Below the pieces are notes generated by a model. The model saw only the letters and a list, made by a program, of their open reading frames with translations. It searched no databases and was not told the DNA's origin. Below are positions 15,231 to 21,436 of a DNA stretch of 37,029 bases, in pieces. Source of the DNA: Candidatus Omnitrophota bacterium (lineage in GTDB: Bacteria > Omnitrophota > Gorgyraeia > Duberdicusellales > 4484-171); contig JALOCC010000014.1 in assembly GCA_023227945.1 (NCBI GenBank), forward strand, positions 1 through 37,029, written 5' to 3'. Position 1 is the stretch's first letter, and every line of letters begins with the position of its first letter. The translations under genes were made by a program, and so were the position numbers.

Positions 15231-16257
15231 CAGTGATTTTTTGTGGGATTAATTTAAAACCGTTTCTCTTTAATGCTTCTTGTAATATAGTTTTTATAAG
15301 GTAGCTGTAGTTTTTCCTTTTGAGCTTACAAATAATAGGTAAATCGCTATAATAAGGCGAAAGGCCGGGCAACGGATTAATATCTATGATTTTAGGGTTA
15401 TTTTTACAATCAAGCCTAAAATCAATTCTGGCTATATCCCGTAATTCCAATACCCTAAAAGCTTCTCTGGCGTATTTTTCTATAGCTTTTTGAATACTTT
15501 TTTTTATCGAACCTTGCGGTTCATATTTTATCTTTACCTGCCAATCTCTTTTATTCTCCTGCGAATATAAAAATGGCTCATCCGACTTAAATCTAGGGAC
15601 TACACGCATCATACCTAAGATAAAAGGCATACAATTGCCGCATACACCAACAGTTATTTCGTCATTTTCCAAAAACTCCTCAATTAATACTGGTTGTTTA
15701 TATTTTTTGAATATAAAACTGGCCCTTTCTTTGAGTTCGCCATAATCGGCAACTACTGAATTTAAAAATATTCCTCTTGAAGAACCTTCCCAGCGCGGTT
15801 TGACTATAAATAGTTTATTGTTTTTAAAAATACCTTTTAGATAAGGCAATTGAGAGCTGTCTCTTGCCGTAAAAGCGCAGGGAACCGGGATGCCGGCTGA
15901 TTTTAAAATAATATTGGTAAGATATTTATCCAGGCTAAGCCCTAACGCTATTGGGTCAGAACCAGAATAAGGTATGCCTAGGCTTTCCAGGATACAAGGC
16001 ACCTGGGATTCTCTTGCGCGAGCCGCACCACAACCTTCTGCTAGATTAAATACAAAATCAGGATTTACTTTAAGGATATCATTTACAAGATTTTTACTTT
16101 GCTCTATGCAAAAAACATAAGGCACGAAAGCTTTTAATTCTTTGCTTAAAGCATCGATAGTTTCTATTTCATCATACTCCTCGCAACTATCGTCTTTTAA
16201 CCCTTTTTTCTTTAAATTAAAAATTATCGCTATTCTTTTTATACAGGTATATTTCAC
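15223..16257 (-). CDS. ATP-grasp ligase, D-Ala-D-Ala-ligase-like (first of two)
   Basis: This 344-residue ligase-like protein has FNLAEGCGAARARESQVPCILESLGIPYSG in the Ddl position (about 90-118), a KPRWEGSSRGI ATP-binding strand, VLIEEFLENDEITVGV and the metal-binding IIDINPLPGLSP near the end. It is clearly a paralogue type of the ligase at 12922 but diverged (for example a longer acidic N-terminus), so two different joining steps are plausible. Its last 8 bases overlap the deacetylase start. The gap to kamA is occupied by a palindrome, and no SD is obvious before the ATG. The substrate is unknown. Confidence 0.88.
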   Translation of the reverse strand: MKYTCIKRIAIIFNLKKKGLKDDSCEEYDEIETIDALSKELKAFVPYVFCIEQSKNLVNDILKVNPDFVFNLAEGCGAARARESQVPCILESLGIPYSGSDPIALGLSLDKYLTNIILKSAGIPVPCAFTARDSSQLPYLKGIFKNNKLFIVKPRWEGSSRGIFLNSVVADYGELKERASFIFKKYKQPVLIEEFLENDEITVGVCGNCMPFILGMMRVVPRFKSDEPFLYSQENKRDWQVKIKYEPQGSIKKSIQKAIEKYAREAFRVLELRDIARIDFRLDCKNNPKIIDINPLPGLSPYYSDLPIICKLKRKNYSYLIKTILQEALKRNGFKLIPQKITDE

Positions 16258-16275
16258 TTTTTGATCTTTTATCGT

Positions 16276-16364
16276 AGAGGCGGATTCCCGCGGATAGTAA
16301 CGCGGATGGACGCAAGCGAGTTGCTGGCGGCAATCCGCGTTTAGATCCGCGTATATCCGCTTCT
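16276..16364. repeat. GCGGAT inverted repeat between kamA and the ligase gene
   Basis: The arms 16276-16307 and 16333-16364 are 32 bases each and mirror each other with few mismatches. Each contains three GCGGAT-type units. The loop is 25 bases. The element is inside the operon, where it could affect the relative expression of kamA and the downstream genes. Confidence 0.8.
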
Positions 16365-16372
16365 ATCTCCAA

Positions 16373-17587
16373 CTATTCTTTGGGGTTATAATAAAAGAAG
16401 GTTTCATTCTTGTAATTCCTAAGCGTAAGCCCCTCAGGAGATGCAGAAAGCACATAATTGGGGCCGATTGGAATTTTACCTTTTCCGTCTATGCCATCGA
16501 CGACAAATGTTGGGATACACATGCCACTCGTGTGCCCCCGCATATTTTCTAAAATATCTATGCCCCTTAGGATAGATGTTCTAAAGTGATGTGCGCCGAC
16601 AACAGGGTCGCATTGATATAAATAATATGGCCTTACTCTAATAGCCTGAAGCTTCTGGCAGAGTTCGAGCATAATTTTAGCATTATCATTTATGCCTTTA
16701 AGCAGCACAGATTGATTGCTCAAAACTATACCACAACGCTGCAATTTTTTACAAGCTGAAATTGCCTGTGGGGTAATTTCGTCCGGATGGTTAAATTGGG
16801 TATTTATCCAGAGATTTTCGTATTTTTCTAAAACCTTACAAAGATTATCTTCTATCCTTTGAGGAAGCACTGCGAGCGCCCTCGTACCTATCCTTATAAT
16901 CTCTACGTTTTTTATCTCAGCTACGGAAGAAAGAATATAATCAATTTTTTCCGTAGGCAAAGTTAACGGGTCTCCACCGGAAACAATCACCTCTCTTATT
17001 TGCCGGTTTTGCCTGACATAGCTTAATGCCAAATCAATGTCTTTCAGTGTCGGTTCGGGGATACGGCTACGCCAAAGGCGTTTACGGGTACAATGCCGGC
17101 AATACATAAAACAACGCCCGGTAACCAGAAGCAATGCTCTATCCGGATAACGGTGCACAAGGCAAGGCGCGGGAGAGGTTTTTTCTTCGCCAAGCGGATC
17201 AATCTTTTCATGAATTTCACCTTTTATCTCTTCTACCGAAGGAACGCATTGCCTGCGTATAGGGTTATCTGTATCGTTTAAATCTTTAATAAGCGAAAGA
17301 TAATAAAGCGGGATGCGCGTGTGAAAAGTTTTTATGACTTGCTTAAGCAGCGGCTTATCTTCTTCTGATACCGAAATAAATCTGGAAAGATCTTCGATGT
17401 TTTTAAGTGAACTCCTGTAAGACGAGTGCCAATCTTCTTCTAAAATTATTTCTGCCTTACATTCACCCGCATCATCGTTACTGCCGCCAGGCTCTTCTTC
17501 CGCAGATTCAAGCCTTTCTGCCCGTTTTCTTTGCTCGCTATTGATACCCAAAGCAGCTGCAGCAGTAAAATTTTTATATTTACCCAT
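16373..17587 (-). CDS. kamA: Lysine 2,3-aminomutase-family radical SAM enzyme
   Basis: This 404-residue enzyme has the radical SAM [4Fe-4S] motif CFMYCRHC (C159, C163, C166), the SAM-binding GGDP at 204-207 and the KamA C-terminal PLP site DGIDGKGKIP with K371. D327 (QCD) and D364 (VVD) match the aspartates that hold the lysine side-chain amino group in clostridial lysine 2,3-aminomutase; glutamate 2,3-aminomutase has other residues there. Conversion of L-lysine to beta-lysine is therefore expected. Residues 20-50 form an acidic, Gly/Asp-rich extension. It differs from the EF-P-modifying EpmB context, since no epmA or efp is nearby. The SD AAGGAGAG is 6 bases upstream. It heads the operon with the two ATP-grasp genes and the PIG-L gene. 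Confidence 0.92.
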   Translation of the reverse strand: MGKYKNFTAAAALGINSEQRKRAERLESAEEEPGGSNDDAGECKAEIILEEDWHSSYRSSLKNIEDLSRFISVSEEDKPLLKQVIKTFHTRIPLYYLSLIKDLNDTDNPIRRQCVPSVEEIKGEIHEKIDPLGEEKTSPAPCLVHRYPDRALLLVTGRCFMYCRHCTRKRLWRSRIPEPTLKDIDLALSYVRQNRQIREVIVSGGDPLTLPTEKIDYILSSVAEIKNVEIIRIGTRALAVLPQRIEDNLCKVLEKYENLWINTQFNHPDEITPQAISACKKLQRCGIVLSNQSVLLKGINDNAKIMLELCQKLQAIRVRPYYLYQCDPVVGAHHFRTSILRGIDILENMRGHTSGMCIPTFVVDGIDGKGKIPIGPNYVLSASPEGLTLRNYKNETFFYYNPKE

Positions 17588-17626
17588 ATTCAGCTCTCCT
17601 TTACAACACCTTAAACTTTAGGCTTA

Positions 17627-17645
17627 TTACCCCCTTCGGGGGTAA
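17627..17645. promoter_or_regulatory. Leader hairpin of kamA
   Basis: TTACCCCC (17627-17634) and GGGGGTAA (17638-17645) form an 8-bp perfect stem around TTC. It lies in the predicted kamA leader, between the candidate promoter and the SD, and could stabilise the mRNA or be a repeat remnant. Confidence 0.5.
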
Positions 17646-17660
17646 TTGACTAAGCACTTT

Positions 17661-17688
17661 TTTATACAGGAAGTATAGGAAAGTGCAA
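17661..17688 (-). promoter_or_regulatory. Candidate promoter for the kamA operon
   Basis: Minus strand TTGCAC (17683-17688), 16-base spacer, TATAAA (17661-17666). It lies just past the terminator of the upstream operon, where an independent promoter would be needed. Confidence 0.4.
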
Positions 17689-17698
17689 GTCTCATTAA

Positions 17699-17741
17699 AA
17701 ATTTAACCCTCTCACCGCATAAAGATGAGAGGGTTAAATTT
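17699..17741 (-). terminator. Strong hairpin after the LysW-like operon
   Basis: A perfect 16-bp stem, 17699-17714 with 17726-17741 (AAATTTAACCCTCTCA and its complement), 11-base loop, followed on the minus strand by TTTTTAAT. It is 16 bases after the gene end. The stem also carries the TTAACCC motif seen in repeats here. Confidence 0.82.
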
Positions 17742-17756
17742 ATTCATTCCTAAAAA

Positions 17757-18161
17757 TTAATACTCCTGTTCTTCTGGCGGCGGCTCTTCAGAAGTTGCTG
17801 AAGGGCCTTCTTCTTCAAAAATATAATTATAATTTTTCGCTTTTAGCCCGGCTTCTGTTACCTGCGCAATGACTTCTACATTATCACCGACCTCAAGATA
17901 AGAATCATCAAGAAATTCTTTAGTAGTTAAGACTTTTGTGTTTTCAATTACAACGAAACTGCCATCTGCAGCTATTTCCTTTATTATTCCTTTTACGACT
18001 TCTTCTTTTGGCTGTTCTGCTACTTTCGGTGTGCCTTCGACAGGCTGAGATGTGCTTTCAGTAATTTTTACGTCAGAAGTTTTTTGCTCCGCCTGCGCGT
18101 TCGCTATACCTGAAATAAGAAAAATAGAAAGAATAAACAAATATGAAAACCTTTTACCCAT
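17757..18161 (-). CDS. Small secreted protein, DUF5666-like beta domain
   Basis: The start is the ATG at 18159-18161 with AAAAGGAGGAAG upstream; a frame extending back to 18230 overlaps the preceding gene and is rejected. The 134-residue product has a signal peptide (cleavage likely after ANA near 22) and a Ser/Thr/Glu-rich linker. A small beta domain follows, VVKGIIKEIAADGSFVVIENTKVLTT...GDNVEVIA, like the OB-type DUF5666 repeats, with a very acidic end (EEPPPEEQEY). It is probably periplasmic. It is the last gene of the DUF2934/LysW-like unit and starts 16 bases after the LysW-like stop. No function can be assigned. Confidence 0.75.
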   Translation of the reverse strand: MGKRFSYLFILSIFLISGIANAQAEQKTSDVKITESTSQPVEGTPKVAEQPKEEVVKGIIKEIAADGSFVVIENTKVLTTKEFLDDSYLEVGDNVEVIAQVTEAGLKAKNYNYIFEEEGPSATSEEPPPEEQEY

Positions 18162-18177
18162 TGCAGCTTCCTCCTTT

Positions 18178-18390
18178 TTAGAATTCCTCCGCATTACTAT
18201 CGCCTTCTTCATCAAGGCCAGATTCTTCATCTAAAGGTTGTACTACCTCAACCTGAGGCGGATCAAGTCTTATTATTTTTAATTCTACATCACAGCTAAC
18301 GCAAAAAGTAGTATCTCCTATCTCAAGATAATCTTCCAGCTCAAATTCGTCTGAGCATTCTGGGCATTTTATTATCCTTACCTTAGGCAT
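18178..18390 (-). CDS. LysW-like (amino-group carrier protein family) zinc protein
   Basis: This 70-residue acidic protein matches LysW closely over its core. Zinc cysteines are C9-x2-C12 and C30-x2-C33, with the family's EL..LEIGDTTFC and VELKIIRLDPPQVE segments. LysW carries the growing amino acid on the gamma-carboxyl of its last Glu, within the ending EDWGE, during lysine/arginine biosynthesis. Here the tail is longer and ends NAEEF, so the usual attachment end is missing. It may be a regulator or scaffold, or may need trimming. No LysX/ArgX, LysZ or LysY is in the window. A strong GGGGAGGT precedes the ATG, and it is 12 bases after the DUF2934 gene. Proximity to kamA and two ligases makes a role in amino-acid conjugation worth testing. 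Confidence 0.75.
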   Translation of the reverse strand: MPKVRIIKCPECSDEFELEDYLEIGDTTFCVSCDVELKIIRLDPPQVEVVQPLDEESGLDEEGDSNAEEF

Positions 18391-18402
18391 TACAAACCTC
18401 CC

Positions 18403-18585
18403 CTATATCGTGCCTTCTTTTTTTAGTTCTTTTTCCGCCAAAATCCAGTCGCAAACAGCGCTGTTTGCGGGCTTACCTTTATTTAACCATATGTAGTAAG
18501 CTCTCGCATTTATTTTGGCAATATCTTGAGGAGAATATTTTGTTACTGTTTCTCTATCTTTTTTGCGAAAAATTTTTTTTACCAT
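18403..18585 (-). CDS. DUF2934-family small protein
   Basis: This 60-residue protein has a basic N-terminus (MVKKIFRKKDRETV) and the DUF2934 core: INARAYYIWLNKGKPANSAVCDWILAEKEL contains the family's ARxAYxIWxxxGxP...DWxxAE pattern. The function of the family is unknown. It is cytosolic by composition. It is the first gene of a unit with a near-consensus promoter (18605-18632) and a short leader, followed by the LysW-like and secreted genes. Confidence 0.82.
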   Translation of the reverse strand: MVKKIFRKKDRETVTKYSPQDIAKINARAYYIWLNKGKPANSAVCDWILAEKELKKEGTI

Positions 18586-18604
18586 GTTTATCCTTTCAAT
18601 TTAG

Positions 18605-18632
18605 AATATACTAAAAAAAAACTCTTTGTCAA
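18605..18632 (-). promoter_or_regulatory. Strong promoter of the DUF2934/LysW-like operon
   Basis: Minus strand TTGACA (18627-18632), 16-base T-rich spacer, TATATT (18605-18610). The predicted start of transcription is only about 10-15 bases before the ATG, leaving a short leader containing AAAGGA. Confidence 0.75.
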
Positions 18633-18657
18633 CACATTTTGCTGTTTCGCGGATGGT

Positions 18658-18781
18658 CACAGATAAAAATATTCGTTAATCGGCTGCAATTGCGCAGCTC
18701 GTTACGGTCACGTAAGACGTTTGACGGCATACGAAACGAGCTGCGTAACCGATAGACGATTTACGATATACTAAATCTGTG
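18658..18781. repeat. Dispersed palindromic repeat after the glycosyltransferase gene
   Basis: Outer CACAGAT/ATCTGTG (18658-18664, 18775-18781) and an inner perfect 11-bp stem CGCAGCTCGTT/AACGAGCTGCG (18693-18703, 18735-18745). It is related, in inverted orientation, to 34636-34770: both contain CGTTAA-CGG-TGC--TTGCGC-GCTCGTT-CG-type sequence and end with CAACCGATA-ACG or a close variant. Confidence 0.7.
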
Positions 18782-18784
18782 TAT

Positions 18785-20266
18785 TCAACGGGACTTTGGC
18801 GTAGGAGTAAATGAAAGATACTTTCCCAACATAAGACGGGTTTGCGCATCCAAGGAAGGAAAAGAACCAAGTACTGCCGATATGAGAGGCGTAAGCAACC
18901 ATTGAAATAAAAACGAAACATATATCCATCTCGAAATTTCTTTTGGCCGAGGCGGCATAAATTCCCAGCTTATTATGATACAAAGCAGCAATATAAACGA
19001 AAGTGAATTAAAAACTACGCTGTTTATATATGAAAGATTGAAAAGCGCAAGCGAATCCTTCAGGAGAATTTTACCCGAAAATAAAATCAAAGGCGTAATA
19101 AAACTTATTATTATAGCCCAAGTTGCCCAATTCACATGGCCGTCCAAAACTTGATATAGTTTCCTAAACTTTACCATAAGTGGAATTTCTTTTTCTTTTA
19201 AGAAATGCTGCCCTAAAAAAACAAAGTTTTCAACGCCCCATGCCCATCTTCTTTTTTGTTTATACTGAACTCTTACGGTATCAAGCCAATTCTTGCCAAC
19301 TGCTATATCCATATAAACAGGAATGTCCAGAGGATAAGTTTTATAGTTTCCTTTAAATTTCAGAAAGCATTTCCAAAATATCAGGGAATCATCGGAGATT
19401 AAATCTACCGGCCAGTAATCTACTTCAACCAGCGTTTTAAAGCTCATACTATGCGAAGAAAAAGTTATAAATTTTTCATACCTCATACCTTCGATAAACT
19501 GCCAGAAGGTAGAGCCAGTTTCTATAACCCGCGCAAAAGCCGCAGCCGCATATATATTATTGCTATATATAGGTAAAGGCTGAAAACTCGTGTTATACCT
19601 CTTACAGTTAACTAAAAAATTATAAGTCAAACAGGAAAAATATTCCTCATCCGGGCAGGTATCAGCATCAAAACATGAAATTATTATATCTTTTAAATCA
19701 TAACCTTTTTCTTCCAAATATATTTTAACCTGTTTTGCCGCATACGTTGCATTCGCTCCTTTAGCAGTGATTTCTCCGGGTATACCCTGAGGATGTATTG
19801 TAATTATTACGTCCAGAAAAAAACCCCTAAATTTATCGCCTATGGCCTTAAGCTTATCGTAGATGCCTTGTGCTCTTTCTTCTCCCGCCAAAACTACTAT
19901 GATTTTATCCGCCGGGTAATCTGCATCTTTTAAAAAATTAAGGCTGCCAATTATTAAATCTTGCGGCTCTTTATAAATTGTATAGAGAACTACATGGATT
20001 ATATTCTCAAATTTCAAATCAGATTTTGCCTCCTTACACATAGAAAGCCAATCATTATTTCTCTTGGAACGCATCCTCTGGTGAGCCATTAGTAAAAGCA
20101 TGCTCGAATAAAGAAGCCTGGTAATCCAGTAAAGAAGATATATTATCACAATAACTATTGCGCTTAACGGCCTAAGAGCAAAAAGGACGATAAGAAAAAT
20201 AATCATAAACCAGCTAAGCGCCCCGGGTATAATTTCAAGAATTCGTTTAATCTTTTCTTCTCTCAT
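18785..20266 (-). CDS. Membrane glycosyltransferase family 2 (cellulose-synthase-like)
   Basis: This 493-residue inner-membrane enzyme has two N-terminal helices (about 14-60), a cytosolic GT-A domain (about 85-345) and four C-terminal helices (about 365-470). The processive-type motifs are present: the DAD metal site at 200-202, the catalytic-base region SDD at 291-293 and QKRRW at 337-341 (QxxRW). Such enzymes polymerise or transfer sugars from nucleotide-sugars and may export the chain. The sugar is unknown and no c-di-GMP PilZ domain is fused. The start overlaps the PEGA gene by 20 bases, so the two are coupled. The stop lies at the edge of a palindromic repeat. Confidence 0.9.
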   Translation of the reverse strand: MREEKIKRILEIIPGALSWFMIIFLIVLFALRPLSAIVIVIIYLLYWITRLLYSSMLLLMAHQRMRSKRNNDWLSMCKEAKSDLKFENIIHVVLYTIYKEPQDLIIGSLNFLKDADYPADKIIVVLAGEERAQGIYDKLKAIGDKFRGFFLDVIITIHPQGIPGEITAKGANATYAAKQVKIYLEEKGYDLKDIIISCFDADTCPDEEYFSCLTYNFLVNCKRYNTSFQPLPIYSNNIYAAAAFARVIETGSTFWQFIEGMRYEKFITFSSHSMSFKTLVEVDYWPVDLISDDSLIFWKCFLKFKGNYKTYPLDIPVYMDIAVGKNWLDTVRVQYKQKRRWAWGVENFVFLGQHFLKEKEIPLMVKFRKLYQVLDGHVNWATWAIIISFITPLILFSGKILLKDSLALFNLSYINSVVFNSLSFILLLCIIISWEFMPPRPKEISRWIYVSFLFQWLLTPLISAVLGSFPSLDAQTRLMLGKYLSFTPTPKSR

Positions 20267-21176
20267 CGGAAAGCCTCTCCTCTATAAGCGGCATTATTCC
20301 TATCTTAAAAAGGCTAAAAGTACCTGTTTGCGGCAATTTATCCCCTATATAAAGGGTTTCAGAACGTGCATCGTAAAATATTTTTGAATTTTGATTGTTA
20401 AGCACATAAATTTCAAAACTTATACCTAAATTATCCATATCCAAAGCAATAACCTTTAAACCGTCATTAACGATAGCGTACCGCTCCCTAAGGCCTAAAA
20501 ATACATCTTTTATATTCCTCTCTGCCGTATATAGAAGGCTAGCCATATTAGCATTTAAAGTTTTTTCATTAGAGATATCGACAATCCAAATATTTTTCCT
20601 ATTCCAGAAAATAAGTTTATTATTGTTTTCTATAACTTCCTGTATTGAATTGGCCAACGTCTCGGTAAAAACCTGGTCGGATATTTTTTTTGCGCCTTCC
20701 AAATCCGCATCCAGAAAATAGATTCCTTTATCTGTAAAAATTAATATCTTTTCCGTAAATATTTGTTTAATTACGAAAAATCTATAAATATTAAAATCAA
20801 ATTTTATTTTTTCAATCCCCTTAATCTTAGGAATGAGAAATACATCTATACTATTGACGAGCGATGGCTTTATTTCAGTTTCTATATGATACGGATAAAA
20901 TCCCTCCTTTTCCAAGACTAAATCGTACTTACGTGGCATAAGTTCCCGTATCGTGCTGGGAGTTAACTCGTCCATTTTTTTTCCGTCAAGATAAACTGCT
21001 ATCGCGCGCGGGAAGGTTTTTATCGAAAGCGCACCTGTTTTTAAAAATTTCTTTGATTGTACGTCGAATTTATAGCCCAGAGAATAATATACTATTACCG
21101 GGGTTAGAGCAACAAACGTTAAAGAAAATAACCAGAAAGAAATATGCCTTAAAAGAGAGTAATATTTTTCTTGCAT
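20247..21176 (-). CDS. PEGA-domain protein with one membrane anchor
   Basis: This 309-residue protein has an N-terminal transmembrane helix (about 13-31), a PEGA-type domain (about 45-115: ALSIKTFPRAIAVYLDGKK, LMPRKYDLVLEKEGFYPY) and about 190 residues of beta-propeller-like sequence (IYRFFVIKQ, KLIFWNRKNIWIVDI, RYAIVNDGLKVIALD). The topology puts the bulk outside the membrane. PEGA domains are usually surface or envelope modules of undefined binding. Coupling to the glycosyltransferase suggests a shared role in envelope polysaccharide. The promoter is at 21274-21302. Confidence 0.8.
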   Translation of the reverse strand: MQEKYYSLLRHISFWLFSLTFVALTPVIVYYSLGYKFDVQSKKFLKTGALSIKTFPRAIAVYLDGKKMDELTPSTIRELMPRKYDLVLEKEGFYPYHIETEIKPSLVNSIDVFLIPKIKGIEKIKFDFNIYRFFVIKQIFTEKILIFTDKGIYFLDADLEGAKKISDQVFTETLANSIQEVIENNNKLIFWNRKNIWIVDISNEKTLNANMASLLYTAERNIKDVFLGLRERYAIVNDGLKVIALDMDNLGISFEIYVLNNQNSKIFYDARSETLYIGDKLPQTGTFSLFKIGIMPLIEERLSDERRKD

Positions 21177-21203
21177 ACTGAAACCTCTTGGGGCAACGGT
21201 AAT

Positions 21204-21250
21204 TATGCCATTTGCCAGGGGACAGCTGCCTTTTGGCAGGCAGCGGCATA
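21204..21250. promoter_or_regulatory. Leader hairpin of the PEGA/glycosyltransferase operon
   Basis: Outer arms TATGCC (21204-21209) and GGCATA (21245-21250), inner CTGCC-TTTT-GGCAG (21226-21239). It lies between the promoter and the ribosome site, and could be regulatory or one more GCCTGCC-type repeat. Confidence 0.5.
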
Positions 21251-21273
21251 TCCTATTAAAAAGAATGAATTAT

Positions 21274-21302
21274 AATATAGAAGCTAATTTGCTTTTTGTC
21301 AA
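21274..21302 (-). promoter_or_regulatory. Strong promoter of the PEGA/glycosyltransferase operon
   Basis: Minus strand TTGACA (21297-21302), exactly 17-base spacer, TATATT (21274-21279). The leader is about 90 bases long. Confidence 0.8.
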
Positions 21303-21336
21303 TTGCAAGGAAGCTTTATGTAGGAAGGATTTAGTG

Positions 21337-21392
21337 TTAACCCCGCCGTTATCCAAAATTTCCATAGCCTTCGGCATGGAGATTTTGGCGGC
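21337..21392. repeat. TTAACCCC-edged hairpin
   Basis: TTAACCCC at 21337-21344, then CCAAAATTTCCAT (21353-21365) pairing with ATGGAGATTTTGG (21376-21388) with one wobble, capped by GCC-TTC-GGC. GCCG/CGGC (21345-21348, 21389-21392) extend it beyond a TTAT bulge. Confidence 0.75.
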
Positions 21393-21403
21393 AGCCTTTC
21401 AGG

Positions 21404-21434
21404 CAAAAAATGCATGCTCCACAGGCATTTTTTG
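21404..21434 (-). terminator. Terminator after the radical SAM gene (bidirectional)
   Basis: CAAAAAATGC (21404-21413) and GCATTTTTTG (21425-21434) form a perfect 10-bp stem with T tracts on both strands. It lies 2 bases after the gene end. Confidence 0.82.
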
Positions 21435-21436
21435 AG

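Noticed and set aside
12922..16257. Peptidoglycan D-Ala-D-Ala ligases
   Set aside because: Two diverged copies in one operon with kamA and a deacetylase and no mur genes; a cell-wall role is possible but not supported.
16373..17587. EF-P lysylation enzyme EpmB
   Set aside because: No epmA or efp nearby; neighbours are ATP-grasp ligases, and both lysine-binding aspartates of lysine aminomutase are present.
18162..18230. Longer N-terminus of the secreted protein
   Set aside because: It overlaps the LysW-like gene and destroys the signal peptide position.
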